From contig NZ_JANBBE010000007.1 in the NCBI RefSeq assembly GCF_024648825.1, positions 310,001 through 374,000 of the forward strand: a stretch of 64,000 nt of DNA, read 5' to 3'. The stretch's first letter is position 1. Each line of letters starts with the position of its first letter. Origin of the DNA: Lentzea californiensis (GTDB taxonomy: Bacteria > Actinomycetota > Actinomycetes > Mycobacteriales > Pseudonocardiaceae). Shown here one piece after another: positions 41,521-51,246 of the stretch. A program made the translations under genes and the position numbers. The notes below the pieces were generated by a model. That model was not told the DNA's origin and did not search any database. It worked only from the letters and a program-made list of their open reading frames with translations.

Positions 41521-43344
41521 ATGTGCGGTATCGCAGGCATCAGACGGTTCGACGGCGCCCCCGTCTCGCGCGAGGTACTCGCCGAGATGGCGAAACGGCT
41601 GCACCACCGCGGCCCCGACGACAACGGGTTCTGGTCCGACGGCTCGATCGGCTTCGCGCACACCCGGCTGTCGATCATCGACCTGGCCGGGTCGCCGCAA
41701 CCGATGGCGGGCGCGTCCGGCACGACGACGATCGCGTTCAACGGCGAGATCCTGAACTACCGGCAGCTGCGCACGGAGCTGTCCTACCCGTTCCGCACGA
41801 ACGGCGACACCGAGGTCCTGCTGGCGCTGTACGAACAGCACGGGCCGTCCGCGGTCGCCAAGCTGCGCGGCCAGTTCGCCTACGCGATCCACGACGCCCA
41901 CACCGGCGAGACGCACCTGTTCCGCGACCGGCTGGGCATCCTGCCGCTGTACTACTACGCGGACTCGAAGATGTTCGCGTTCGCGTCCGAGATCAAGGCG
42001 CTGCTGCCCGCGATCGGCGCGGCCGAGGTCGACCACGAGTCGCTGCACGACTACCTGGCGCACCGTTCGGTGCCCGCGCCGCACACGCTGGTCCGAGGCG
42101 TGCGGAAGGTGCCGCAGGGCCACCACCTGGTCGTGACGGCCAAGGGCGAGGTGCGCACCGAGGCGTACTGGGAGCTGCCGCGGGAGTCGCAGATCCGGCA
42201 GGTCACGCCCGAGGAGGCCGTGCGGCTCGTGGACGAGGCGCTCACCGCGTCCGTGCGCGACGCCCTGGTCGCGGACGTGCCGGTCGGCGCCTACCTGTCC
42301 GGCGGCGTCGACTCGTCACTCATCACGGCTCTGGTGGCGCGGGAACGGGGTGACGCGGAGCTGCACACGTTCTCCGCGGGCTTCGGCGACCCGCGCGTGG
42401 ACGAGATCCACCACGCCGAGAAGGTCGCCGGGCTCGTCGGCAGCCGGCACCACAACGTCATCGTCACCGCCGACGACTTCCGCGACAGCTGGGCCAAGCT
42501 CTCCTGGCACCGCGACGCGCCGCTCTCCGAACCCGCCGACGTGGCCGTGTTCCGGCTGGCCGAGCTGGCCCGCAGGGACGTGAAGGTCGTGCTGTCGGGC
42601 GAGGGCAGCGACGAGCTGTTCGGCGGCTACCCCAAGTACCGCTTCGCCGCGGCCACCCGGCTCGCCGGCATGGCGCCCTCGTTCGCGTTGAAGCGCCTGG
42701 AGAAGGCCCTGCCCGCCTCCAAGGCACGGCTGGGCGTCGCTCTGCGCGCCATCTCCGAACCGTCCTACGCCGAACGCATGCGCGGCTGGTTCGCCCCGTT
42801 CACGGTGTCCGAACGGGCAGCGCTGCTGGGCGGTCCCGCCACCCGGTCCGTGCTGGCGCCGTACGAGAACGGACGCGGGGACGCGTTGCGGCGCATGCTC
42901 TACGCCGACTCGCACACCTGGCTCGCCGACAACCTCCTCGAGCGCGGCGACCGCATGTCGATGGCCGCCTCGCTGGAGCTCCGCCCGCCGTTCCTCGACC
43001 ACCGCGTGGCCGAGCTGGCGTTCTCGCTGCCCAGCAACGTGAAGGTCCGCGGCGGCACGACCAAGTGGGTCGTGAAGGAGGTGGCGCGCCAGCACCTGCC
43101 GGCCGACATCGTCGACCGGCCGAAGTCCGGCTTCAAGGTGCCGCTCGACGCCTGGTTCCGCGACGGCCTGCGCGACATGGCCTACGACCTGCTGACCGGG
43201 CCCACGTCGTTCGTGGGCAAGACCTTCGACCGCGCGGCAGTGCGTTCACTGCTCGACGACCACGACTCGGGTGACCGCAACGAGCAGCCGCGCATCTGGA
43301 CGCTGTTGTCCCTAGAGGTGTGGCACCAAACGCTCAGCTGGTAG
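41521..43344 (+). CDS. asnB: Asparagine synthase (glutamine-hydrolysing) family protein
   Basis: The protein is 607 aa. The glutaminase domain opens with MCGIAG (Cys2 nucleophile) and has RLHHRGPDDNG. The synthetase domain carries the ATP pyrophosphatase loop YLSGGVDSSLI near residue 260. Within a polysaccharide cluster, AsnB-like enzymes often amidate a sugar carboxylate, for example a uronic acid made by the nearby dehydrogenase. That role is inferred and free asparagine synthesis is equally possible. Confidence 0.9.
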   Translation: MCGIAGIRRFDGAPVSREVLAEMAKRLHHRGPDDNGFWSDGSIGFAHTRLSIIDLAGSPQPMAGASGTTTIAFNGEILNYRQLRTELSYPFRTNGDTEVLLALYEQHGPSAVAKLRGQFAYAIHDAHTGETHLFRDRLGILPLYYYADSKMFAFASEIKALLPAIGAAEVDHESLHDYLAHRSVPAPHTLVRGVRKVPQGHHLVVTAKGEVRTEAYWELPRESQIRQVTPEEAVRLVDEALTASVRDALVADVPVGAYLSGGVDSSLITALVARERGDAELHTFSAGFGDPRVDEIHHAEKVAGLVGSRHHNVIVTADDFRDSWAKLSWHRDAPLSEPADVAVFRLAELARRDVKVVLSGEGSDELFGGYPKYRFAAATRLAGMAPSFALKRLEKALPASKARLGVALRAISEPSYAERMRGWFAPFTVSERAALLGGPATRSVLAPYENGRGDALRRMLYADSHTWLADNLLERGDRMSMAASLELRPPFLDHRVAELAFSLPSNVKVRGGTTKWVVKEVARQHLPADIVDRPKSGFKVPLDAWFRDGLRDMAYDLLTGPTSFVGKTFDRAAVRSLLDDHDSGDRNEQPRIWTLLSLEVWHQTLSW

Positions 43345-43391
43345 GACGGTTCATGAACAGGGATTTCCTCTCCGGGGCGGGTGGGTGACCG

Positions 43392-44642
43392 ATGTACGTC
43401 GCCTCCTCCCGCCCGTCCAAGACCGACTTCCGCAAGCGGTTGCCGGGCACGGTGTTCGCGCTCGGCACGGTCAGCCTGCTGACCGACGTCTCCGCGGAGA
43501 TGATCACCGCGTTCCTGCCGGTGTACCTGTTGTTCACGCTGAACCTGGGCTACGCGCAGTTCGGCCTGCTGGACGGCATCTACACCGGTGCCACGGCGGT
43601 GCTGCGCCTGGTCGGCGGCAGCGTCTCCGACAAGTTCCGCAAGCCGAAGGCCGTCGCGGCCGCCGGGTACGGGCTGTCGGCCGCGACCAAGGTGTTCTTC
43701 CCGCTGGTCGGCGCCTCGCCGTTCGGCATCGGCGCGCTGATGGCGGCCGACCGCGCGGGCAAGGGCATCCGGACCGCGCCTCGTGACGCGATGATCTCCC
43801 TGGCCACGCCGGAAGATCGGCTCGGGGCGGCGTTCGGCGTGCACCGGAGCATGGACACGTTCGGCGCGCTGCTCGGCCCGCTCATCACGTTCCTGCTCCT
43901 CATCCAGATCGGGACCGTGCCGGGGCCGATCTTCGCGGTGTCGGCGGCGTTCGCGGTCATCGGCCTGATCGTGCTCATCGCGTTCGTGCGCGACACGCCG
44001 GCCGACAAGAAGCCGAAGGGACCGCGGCCGTCGTTCCGGGCAGGGCTGAACCTGCTCACCGACCGGCAGTTCCGCCGGACCACCATCTCCGCCGGGATGC
44101 TGGGCCTCGCGACGGTGTCGGACGCGTTCGTCTACGTGCTGGTGCAGAAGGCCACGAACATCCCGCTCGGCTGGCTGCCGCTGCTGCCGCTCGGCACCGC
44201 GGTCGTCTTCCTCGCCGCCGCCGCACCGCTCGGAAAGTTGTCGGACCGGGTGGGACGCTGGCGGATGTTCCTCACGGGCCACGCGCTGTTGCTCGGCGTG
44301 TACGCGCTGCTGTTCATCCCCGAGGGCGGCATGGGGGTCGCGATCGCGGCGCTGCTGCTGCACGGCCTGTTCTACGCGGCGACGGACGGCGTGCTGTCGG
44401 CCAAGGTGAGCGAGACGGCGCCGGAGTCGCTGCGCGCGTCAGGGCTTTCGGTCGTGCAGACCGGGCAGGCGCTGGGCCGTTTGGTCTCGTCCGTCGCCTT
44501 TGGACTCCTGCTGCAGTTCTCGAGCTTCGGGACGAGCATCACGGTGGCGCTGGCAGCACTCACCGTGACGCTCATCGCTGCTGCGCATCTAGGAGGATCT
44601 GAAGAGCAGCGCTTGTCTCTCTCACGAGAAAAGCGCTCCTGA
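43392..44642 (+). CDS. Major facilitator superfamily transporter
   Basis: The 416-aa protein has twelve predicted helices. The MFS loop 2-3 motif is GSVSDKFRKPKAV near residue 75, and loop 8-9 has GKLSDRVGRWRMF near residue 280. The RAGKGIRTAPRDAMIS segment is distinctive for a subgroup of bacterial efflux-type MFS proteins. The substrate is unknown. The 3' end forms part of a terminator stem. Confidence 0.88.
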   Translation: MYVASSRPSKTDFRKRLPGTVFALGTVSLLTDVSAEMITAFLPVYLLFTLNLGYAQFGLLDGIYTGATAVLRLVGGSVSDKFRKPKAVAAAGYGLSAATKVFFPLVGASPFGIGALMAADRAGKGIRTAPRDAMISLATPEDRLGAAFGVHRSMDTFGALLGPLITFLLLIQIGTVPGPIFAVSAAFAVIGLIVLIAFVRDTPADKKPKGPRPSFRAGLNLLTDRQFRRTTISAGMLGLATVSDAFVYVLVQKATNIPLGWLPLLPLGTAVVFLAAAAPLGKLSDRVGRWRMFLTGHALLLGVYALLFIPEGGMGVAIAALLLHGLFYAATDGVLSAKVSETAPESLRASGLSVVQTGQALGRLVSSVAFGLLLQFSSFGTSITVALAALTVTLIAAAHLGGSEEQRLSLSREKRS

Positions 44643-44654
44643 GAGAGACAAGCG
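44610..44654. terminator. Long-stem bidirectional terminator overlapping the MFS stop
   Basis: A perfect 15-bp stem (44610-44624 with 44640-44654) encloses a 15-base loop. It includes the last MFS codons and lies just beyond the convergent glycosyltransferase gene, so it should end both transcripts. Confidence 0.8.
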
Positions 44655-44658
44655 GGAA

Positions 44659-45504
44659 TCAACCGCGAGCAGCCAGCTTCTGTTTGATCTTCTCGAAGCC
44701 ACCCTTGCCGAGGACCCTCATGGCCGCGTTCTTGGCGGCCACCCGCCCCGAGTCGCGCAGGAACCGGACCGGCTGATCCACCAGGCGGTCCTGCGCCACG
44801 GCGATCGTGCCCGGCGCGGACACGTCGTCCAGCGAGTCCCCGAACGCCGCCTTGTAGGGCTCGGGCGAGACGAGCCGGCCGCGTGTGCGGTTCGACACGT
44901 TGCCGCCGTGCACGACCTGCAGCCAGCCCGGCGCCCCGCCCAGTTCCACCACGGGGAAGTGCAGGTGCATGTGGTTGTGCCAGTGCGCCCAGCACGTCAC
45001 CGGTGCGTCCCAGGACTCGCGGACCGAGACGAACGCGTTGTGCCGGTCGACCCGGTGGTAGAGCCCGCCAGGAGACTTGATCAGGCCGTTGACCAGGTAG
45101 TACGCCGCTGTGGTCGTGGGCCGGGGAGCCTCGCAGAGGCGTTCCACGAAGTCGGCCGCGAGGCCGTCGTCGTTGTCCAGGTTCGTGGTGATCAGCTCGG
45201 AGCCGGTCTGGGAGAAAAGTGACCGGATGTCCGACCTCAGTTCTTCCCGCGACACTTCCGGACGGTAAACGGGCGTGTACGCGTCACCGTGTGAGGCGAT
45301 TCTGTCTTTGAGCCATTGCGGTGATTCGGGGTCGAAATAGATGAGCCAACGCGTCCGTTCGTCCGTCTGCGCGAGCACCGATGGCAGGCAGTACCGCTCG
45401 AACAGCGCAACGCGCTCGGTCAGCCATCCTTCCTTTGCCCGGACGTAACTCTCGGCCCCCTTCGAAGGCAGGTTGAAGCGCGTCAGGATGACGTGGTCGG
45501 CCAT
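44659..45504 (-). CDS. Putative rhamnosyltransferase-family protein
   Basis: The 281-aa protein resembles the Rhamno_transf group of polysaccharide-cluster glycosyltransferases: ILTRFNLPSKGAESYVRAKEGW at the start, WLIYFDPESPQWLKDRI, LITTNLDNDDGLAADFVE (acidic donor motif) and VTCWAHWHNHMHLHFPV. It is cytoplasmic or peripheral. ATG 45504 is used. It is transcribed alone against the direction of the other cluster genes. Confidence 0.75.
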   Translation of the reverse strand: MADHVILTRFNLPSKGAESYVRAKEGWLTERVALFERYCLPSVLAQTDERTRWLIYFDPESPQWLKDRIASHGDAYTPVYRPEVSREELRSDIRSLFSQTGSELITTNLDNDDGLAADFVERLCEAPRPTTTAAYYLVNGLIKSPGGLYHRVDRHNAFVSVRESWDAPVTCWAHWHNHMHLHFPVVELGGAPGWLQVVHGGNVSNRTRGRLVSPEPYKAAFGDSLDDVSAPGTIAVAQDRLVDQPVRFLRDSGRVAAKNAAMRVLGKGGFEKIKQKLAARG

Positions 45505-45569
45505 GACTCCCCTTACTCCGGTCACCGCCTACATCGCCTGATGAGACCAAAACGTTGCGGCGCTAACGA
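45505..45569. promoter_or_regulatory. Short divergent promoter region
   Basis: Sixty-five bases separate the rhamnosyltransferase-like gene from the GT2 gene. No ribosome site precedes ATG 45570, so the rightward gene may be leaderless or start at GTG 45597. Confidence 0.35.
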
Positions 45570-46640
45570 ATGCCGGGCGGTACCGATACTCAGGTTGTGC
45601 CAACGCTTCCCACAGTGGACGTCGTGATCCCCTGTTACAACTACGCCCACTTCCTGCCGGCTTGCGTCCGCAGCGTCCTCGACCAGCCCGGTGTCGACGT
45701 GCGGGTGCTTGTGATCGACGACACGTCGTCGGACAACACGCCTGAGGTGATGGCCGAACTGATGGCCGCGGACAAGCGCGTCGAGGGCTACCGGCACGAG
45801 GTGAACAGAGGGCACATCGCCACGTACAACGAGGGCCTGCTGGACTGGGCGACCGCCGACTACACGGTGCTGCTGTCCGCGGACGACCTGCTGGCGCCGG
45901 GAGCGTTGCAACGCGCGGCCGAGGTCTTCGAGCAGAACCCCGAAGTGGGCATGGTCTACGGCCGCGTCGTCTACTACAGCGACCACAACGCGTTGCCGAG
46001 GGTCACTCAGCTCCCGGTCAGGTCGAAGGTCTGGCGGGGCGAGGAGTGGATCGAGAACCGCTTCCGCAGCAGCCGCAACGTGATCTCCTCGCCGGAGGTC
46101 GTGGTGCGCACCAAGGTCCAGCAGAAGGTCGGCGGCTACCGCTCCGACCTGCCGCACGCCGGCGACCTGGAGATGTGGCTGCGCATCGCGGCCGTGTCCG
46201 ACATCGGCTACGTCAGCGGCAGGCCCGGCGCGTACTACCGGGTGCACGAGAACTCGATGATGCGCACGACGTTCAAGTCGGTGTTCGCCGACCTGGAGCA
46301 GCGCCGTGACGTGTTCGACCTCGTGCTGGAGCAGAACCCGAACCTGCCCGTGCGGCTCAAGACGCTGGCGCACAAGGCGATCGCGGCCGACGCGCTCTGG
46401 CGGGCGGTCCGGCTGCACGACCGCGACCAGCTCGACGGCACGGAGAAGGAACTCCTCGACTTCGCCCGCGAGACCTACCCGGACCTCGAAGAGCTACCGG
46501 AGCATCGCGCTCTGTTGCGACGCCAGAAGTTCAGCTCCTCTTTTCTGAGCCGCACGCAACTCTTCCTCGCGCCGCACGCCTACAAGAGGGCGAAGTTGTT
46601 CGTCGGGACGCAGCGGTGGAAGTGGCGGGGCGAGTGGTGA
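45570..46640 (+). CDS. Glycosyltransferase family 2
   Basis: The 356-aa GT-A enzyme has VDVVIPCYNYAHFLPACVRSV near residue 15, the donor-binding VLVIDDTSSDNTPE, and the DxD equivalent VLLSADDLL near residue 100. HAGDLEMWLRIA is the acceptor-side signature. The start is uncertain: ATG 45570 or GTG 45597, the latter giving VPTLPTVDVVIP. The stop overlaps the flippase start (GTGA). Confidence 0.88.
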   Translation: MPGGTDTQVVPTLPTVDVVIPCYNYAHFLPACVRSVLDQPGVDVRVLVIDDTSSDNTPEVMAELMAADKRVEGYRHEVNRGHIATYNEGLLDWATADYTVLLSADDLLAPGALQRAAEVFEQNPEVGMVYGRVVYYSDHNALPRVTQLPVRSKVWRGEEWIENRFRSSRNVISSPEVVVRTKVQQKVGGYRSDLPHAGDLEMWLRIAAVSDIGYVSGRPGAYYRVHENSMMRTTFKSVFADLEQRRDVFDLVLEQNPNLPVRLKTLAHKAIAADALWRAVRLHDRDQLDGTEKELLDFARETYPDLEELPEHRALLRRQKFSSSFLSRTQLFLAPHAYKRAKLFVGTQRWKWRGEW

Positions 46641-48085
46641 CGACGCAGGAGGACGCGGGTCAGCTCGAGGGCAAGGTCTCCTCGGCGATCCGCTGGAGTG
46701 CGATCAACTCGCTCCTGCAACGCCTCTCCGCGGTCGGCATCAGCATCCTGCTGGCCCGCCTGATCGCACCCGAGCAGTTCGGTGTGTTCGCGGTCGCCCT
46801 GGTCGTGCTCAACATCGTGCTGAGCGTCTCCGAACTCGGCGTCAGCGCCGCGCTGGTCCGCCACAACGGCCCGATCGACGAGATGGCGCCGACCGTCACG
46901 ACGCTGTCCCTCGCGTCCGGCAGTCTGCTGGCGTTGATCTGCGTGCTCGGCGCGCCCTGGTTCTCCAACGCCATGGACGCCCCGGAAGCCGCCGGGATCA
47001 TCCAGCTCATGTCGATCGCCCTGGTCATCGCCGGCGCGACGGCGGTGCCCGGCGCGTTGATGCAGCGCAACTTCCGGCAGGACCACAAGTTCTACGCCGA
47101 CACCGCCGCGTTCGTCGCGGGCACGGCCGTCGCGGTCGTGCTGGCGTTCATGGGCTTCGGCGCGTGGAGCCTCGCGTGGCAGCGGATCGCGCAGAACCTC
47201 TCGGCCGCGGTCATCATGTTCTGGCTCACCAAGGAGAGGTTCCGCCCCGGCTGGAATCGGTTGCAGGCCAAGGAACTGCTCGCGTTCGGCCTGCCGCTGG
47301 CCGGGTCGAGCCTGCTGATCCTGGGCGTGATGAACGTCGACTACATCATCGTCGGCGCGATGCTCGGCACCATCCCGCTGGGCTTCTACCTGCTGGCGTT
47401 CAACCTCGCGAGCTGGCCGGTGGCGGCGTTCAGCGCCCCGGTCCGCAGCGTGTCGCTGGCCGCGTTCTCGAAGGTCCGCGAGGATCCCGAGCTGTTCCAG
47501 AGATCGTTCGGACGTGCTCTGGGCCTCCTGGCGCTCGTCACGGTGCCCGCCTGCGTGCTGCTGGCCGCCTTGGCCGAACCGCTCATCCGCGTCGTCTACG
47601 GCGAGCGCTGGGCTCCCGCGGCCGCCGCTCTGGCGTTGCTGGTGCTGCTCGGCGCCGTCCGGGTCGCCCTCGAGCTCGGCTACGACTTCCTCGCGTCGGC
47701 GGGACGGTCGCGAGCGATCCTCGTGATCCACGTGGTCTGGCTGGGCGCGCTGGTGCCGTTGCTGGCGCTGGGCGCGCATCTCGACGGCATCCGGGGTGTC
47801 GCGGCGGCACACGTGATCGTGGCGGTGCTGATCATCACGCCCGCCTACCTGATCACCTTCAAGCCCTACGGCATCCGTGCCGGCGCGCTGGGCACCAGGC
47901 TGCTGCGGCCGTTCCTGGGCGGCGTCGTCATGGTCGCCGTCGTGATCGCGGTCCGGAACATGATCGACAGCGAGGTGCTGCAGATCCTCGTCGGCGGCGC
48001 GCTGTCGTGTCTCGCCTACGCGCTGGTGGTGTTCCCGATGAGACACGAAATCGTTGCGGTGCTGAAGAAGAGGGCCGACGCGTGA
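46637..48085 (+). CDS. Lipopolysaccharide/oligosaccharide flippase, Wzx type
   Basis: The 482-aa membrane protein has about fourteen predicted helices of the polysaccharide-synthase/MOP group, opening with SSAIRWSAINSLLQRLSAVGISILLARLIAP. It moves lipid-linked repeat units across the membrane. GTG 46637 overlaps the preceding stop. Together with the Wzy- and Wzz-like genes 3 kb downstream it defines a Wzx/Wzy pathway. Confidence 0.9.
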   Translation: MTTQEDAGQLEGKVSSAIRWSAINSLLQRLSAVGISILLARLIAPEQFGVFAVALVVLNIVLSVSELGVSAALVRHNGPIDEMAPTVTTLSLASGSLLALICVLGAPWFSNAMDAPEAAGIIQLMSIALVIAGATAVPGALMQRNFRQDHKFYADTAAFVAGTAVAVVLAFMGFGAWSLAWQRIAQNLSAAVIMFWLTKERFRPGWNRLQAKELLAFGLPLAGSSLLILGVMNVDYIIVGAMLGTIPLGFYLLAFNLASWPVAAFSAPVRSVSLAAFSKVREDPELFQRSFGRALGLLALVTVPACVLLAALAEPLIRVVYGERWAPAAAALALLVLLGAVRVALELGYDFLASAGRSRAILVIHVVWLGALVPLLALGAHLDGIRGVAAAHVIVAVLIITPAYLITFKPYGIRAGALGTRLLRPFLGGVVMVAVVIAVRNMIDSEVLQILVGGALSCLAYALVVFPMRHEIVAVLKKRADA

Positions 48086-49275
48086 GGCGACTGAGGCAGG
48101 TCACGAAGATCGTCCGCGAGCAGGGCGCGCGAGGGCTCGGCGTCCGGCTGCTGACCGCCGCGACCCGCAGGCTCGGCGCCGAAGGCGAGGAAATGCCCGT
48201 GCGGCTCAACGACGTCCGCAAGGCCGACGTCGAGACGCGCAAGCCCGTGGTGGTCCCGCCGATCCCCGCGGACGGCAGGCTCGTCGTCAACTGGGTCACC
48301 ACTCCCCCGTCGAAGGGCTCCGGCGGCCACACCACGATGTTCCGGCTCATCCGGCACCTCGAGTCGCTCGGGCACGAGTGCCGGCTCTACCTGTACGACA
48401 CGTTCGGCAACACGGTCGCCGACCTCGAACCGGGCATCCGCGCGGCGTTCCCGTTCTTCAAGGGCTCGATCCACGACGTGACGGACGGGATGGCGGACGC
48501 CCACGCGGTGTTCGCCACGGCGTGGATCACCGCGTACCCGGCGTTCAACGACCCCTGCGCGGGCAAGAGGTTCTACCTCGTGCAGGACTACGAACCGTGG
48601 TTCTACCCGTCCGGCGGCCTCTACGCGCTGGCGGAGAACACGTACCGGATGGGCATGCACGGCTTCACCGCCGGCCGGTTCCTCGCCGACAAGGTCCGCG
48701 ACGAGCACGGCATGCCGGCCGACCACTTCGACTTCGGTTGCGACGCCGACAGGTACCGGCTCGGCGACGAGGAGCGCGACGGCATCGTCTTCTACGCGCG
48801 GCGCAAGGCACCGCGCAGGGCGTTCGAACTCGGCGTGCTCGCGCTGGAGGTCTTCGCCGAGAAGCACCCCGACCTCAAGATCCACGTCTACGGCGAGAAG
48901 ATCGGCGACCTCGGGCCGCAGTTCCTCGACCACGGCCTGGTGACGCCGGACGACCTGAACGCCATCTACAACCGTTGCTTCGCCGGGTTGTCACTGTCGA
49001 TGACCAACGTGTCGCTCGTGCCGCACGAGATGCTCGCGGCCGGATGCGTCCCCGTGGTGAACGATGCGCACTTCAACCGCGTAGTCCTGGACAACGACCA
49101 CGTCCGGTACGCGACACCCACCCCGCACTCACTGGCGCGTGCTCTGTCCGAAGTGGTCACATCGCCGGACTTCGGCGCGGTCGCCCGTGCGGCCGCATCC
49201 AGTGTGGAGGGACGTTCTTGGGATGCGGCAGGACATGAGCTGGAAAAGGTGCTCCGCCGCGAACTGTCCACATGA
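48082..49275 (+). CDS. WsaF-like glycosyltransferase
   Basis: The protein is 397 aa. After a basic N-terminal segment it has the GT-B pattern of rhamnan-type WsaF enzymes: VVNWVTTPPSKGSGGHTTMFRL near residue 75, FYLVQDYEPWFYPSGGLYALAE, IVFYARRKAPRRAFELGVLAL and GLSLSMTNVSLVPHEMLAAG. It probably transfers rhamnose or a related deoxysugar. GTG 48082 overlaps the flippase stop. Confidence 0.82.
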   Translation: MRRLRQVTKIVREQGARGLGVRLLTAATRRLGAEGEEMPVRLNDVRKADVETRKPVVVPPIPADGRLVVNWVTTPPSKGSGGHTTMFRLIRHLESLGHECRLYLYDTFGNTVADLEPGIRAAFPFFKGSIHDVTDGMADAHAVFATAWITAYPAFNDPCAGKRFYLVQDYEPWFYPSGGLYALAENTYRMGMHGFTAGRFLADKVRDEHGMPADHFDFGCDADRYRLGDEERDGIVFYARRKAPRRAFELGVLALEVFAEKHPDLKIHVYGEKIGDLGPQFLDHGLVTPDDLNAIYNRCFAGLSLSMTNVSLVPHEMLAAGCVPVVNDAHFNRVVLDNDHVRYATPTPHSLARALSEVVTSPDFGAVARAAASSVEGRSWDAAGHELEKVLRRELST

Positions 49276-49291
49276 CTCGCAAGAGCATGCT

Positions 49292-50257
49292 TCACATCAC
49301 TGGGGATGGCGAGGTGGCGTCCGAGATGAGCACCCTCGCGTCCTGCGCGCCGTCGGCGGGCACGACGTGAACGGCCGGGAGCTTGGCGTCCTTGGGCACC
49401 GCGGCGAACGCGAGCTCGCCGGGCGTGAGCCAGGTCGCCTGGTCGTCGATGCCGGCCGTGCCGGGCAGGCGCTTCTCCGTGTCGGTCGCGAGGTCGAGCA
49501 CCGCGAGGTCCCACGGTCCGAGACGGCCGATGCGCTTCTTGTAGGCGACCTTCGTGCCGTCCGGCGAGAGCGACGGGCATTCCGCGTCACGGCGCAACGT
49601 CGTCACGGACTTGGTCGCAAGGTCGCCCTTCACCAGCCAGGTGAAACCGCCGCTGGCGAGCGTCGCGTAGAAGGTCCTGTCATCGGAAGCCACGGTCAGG
49701 CCCCAGTAGTTGACGTCACTGGCCGTGTGCGGAACACCCTCCACAGTGGCGGCGAAGTGTTCGAGCGACTCGGCCGTCTCCCCCGTGCGCAGGTCGTAGA
49801 AGCCGGTGCGGGTGGAGAAGCCACCGGGCACCGAGTACGAGTCGCCCGTGACGAAACTGGTCCAGGACACCACGTTCCCGGACTGCGAGACCTTCGCGCG
49901 GCTCGGGATGCCGGGCAGCGGAACGGTCTTGACCGGCTTGCCGCCGCGGCTCACCTCGGCCGAGTAGGTCGGGCCGGGACCGGACAGCTTGAGGCACACG
50001 CTCGTGCCGCCGGCGGCGTAGAACCGCTGGCAGACCAGCTCCGTCGGGGTGCGAGCGCCGCCGTCGGCGAGCTTCTCGACCCGGTTCTGACCACCCGCGA
50101 GATCGACGAACAGAAGATCGCCGGTCTTGGCCTGCGACACCTTCTCGGCGCCCGCCGGCCGGTTCGCGTCGGTGGCCGCCGTGACGACGTAAGCCGTTGT
50201 CCCACCGATGACCACGAGAATGGCCGCGATGGTCACGGTCAGTCGTCCTGCACGCAT
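49292..50257 (-). CDS. Membrane-anchored TolB-like beta-propeller (PD40) protein
   Basis: The protein is 321 aa: one N-terminal membrane helix (LTVTIAAILVVIGGTTAYVV), then a six-bladed propeller with PD40-type repeats, clearest in ECPSLSPDGTKVAYKK. Four cysteines are in the extracytoplasmic part. It probably acts outside the membrane in the polysaccharide cluster, but no function can be assigned. ATG 50257 is set by an ideal AGGAGG site. Confidence 0.8.
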   Translation of the reverse strand: MRAGRLTVTIAAILVVIGGTTAYVVTAATDANRPAGAEKVSQAKTGDLLFVDLAGGQNRVEKLADGGARTPTELVCQRFYAAGGTSVCLKLSGPGPTYSAEVSRGGKPVKTVPLPGIPSRAKVSQSGNVVSWTSFVTGDSYSVPGGFSTRTGFYDLRTGETAESLEHFAATVEGVPHTASDVNYWGLTVASDDRTFYATLASGGFTWLVKGDLATKSVTTLRRDAECPSLSPDGTKVAYKKRIGRLGPWDLAVLDLATDTEKRLPGTAGIDDQATWLTPGELAFAAVPKDAKLPAVHVVPADGAQDARVLISDATSPSPVM

Positions 50258-50394
50258 GCTGCCTCCTGGATTCCCTTCCTTCATCGTCCGCCAGCTACGG
50301 CCTGTAACAGTTGGCAGCTCACCCCGATTTTCAAAGCAGGCGATACCCTGCGAACAGTGCGTTCGCAAGACCGAGCCGCGGATCGGGGATTTTG
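50258..50394. promoter_or_regulatory. Divergent promoter region before the Wzz-like gene
   Basis: This 137-base gap sits between the propeller gene and the Wzz-like gene. GCGGATCGGGG at 50379-50389 may serve as the ribosome site for ATG 50395. No specific operator was seen. Confidence 0.35.
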
Positions 50395-51246
50395 ATGGAC
50401 TTCTGGGGAACCGTACGAGTGCTGCGGCGGCGGTGGTACATCGCCCTTCCCGCAGTGCTGCTCACCGGTGTCCTCGCGCTCTCCGTCTACATCACCGTGC
50501 CCACGCGGTACGAGTCGAGCGGCGTGCTGGTCCTCACCTCCCCCGCGGCCGGCGGCCGGTACTCGGAGAAGACCAAGCCCGAGGACGTCGTCAGGGTCAA
50601 CCCGCTGCTGCAGTTCGACGGCAGCCTCACCACCACCGCGCAGATCCTCACCCAGGTCCTCGGCGACCCGAAGACGGCGGAGGAACTGGCCGGTGAGGGC
50701 TCCACGGCCGTCTACACCGCCAACACCGGTCCCGTCGGCGGCCCGCTGCTGTTCGTCACGACCGAGGCCGACTCGGCCGAGTCCGCCGAAGGCCTCGTCG
50801 GCAAGGTGCTCGAGAAGACCGTGGCCGAACTGGCCGCGCAGCAGAAGGCGTTGAGCGCGCCCGAACAGACGTTCATCACCGCACAGGTGCTGGTGAAGCC
50901 GACGACGGCCTCGGCCAAGATCGGCGGCAAGGTCCGGTACGTCGGCGCGGCCACCGTCGTGTTGCTGCTGCTGACGCTGGCCTCGACGTTCGCCGCCGAC
51001 TCGATCCTGCTGAAGGCCAAGCGCCGCAAGGACGGCAAGGACAAGGACGCGAAGGACCCGGCACCGTCCGAGAAGGACACCACGCCGGCGCCCGTCCCCC
51101 CGGTCCGGCCGAATCCGCCGGCCAACGGGAACGGGGCCGTCCCGCCGCGGCCCGTGACTCCCGGTGTGCCGAACGCGCATCAGAAGACCGTCATCATCGC
51201 CGCCCCCAAGCCCCCGAACCCGGCATGGCCGACGAAAGACGACTGA
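50395..51246 (+). CDS. Wzz-like chain-length/polysaccharide co-polymerase protein
   Basis: The 283-aa protein has two membrane helices flanking an extracytoplasmic domain (helix 1 WYIALPAVLLTGVLALSVY, helix 2 YVGAATVVLLLLTLASTFA near residue 190), followed by a Lys-rich then Pro-rich cytoplasmic tail. This is the Wzz/chain-length-determinant layout. No tyrosine-kinase domain is fused. It overlaps the Wzy-like gene by 22 bases. Confidence 0.8.
   Translation: MDFWGTVRVLRRRWYIALPAVLLTGVLALSVYITVPTRYESSGVLVLTSPAAGGRYSEKTKPEDVVRVNPLLQFDGSLTTTAQILTQVLGDPKTAEELAGEGSTAVYTANTGPVGGPLLFVTTEADSAESAEGLVGKVLEKTVAELAAQQKALSAPEQTFITAQVLVKPTTASAKIGGKVRYVGAATVVLLLLTLASTFAADSILLKAKRRKDGKDKDAKDPAPSEKDTTPAPVPPVRPNPPANGNGAVPPRPVTPGVPNAHQKTVIIAAPKPPNPAWPTKDD

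Noticed and set aside
46580..48046. A 488-codon open frame antisense to the flippase gene
   Set aside because: It is a low-complexity His/Gln/Arg/Asp product without start signals, opposite a gene with clear membrane helices.
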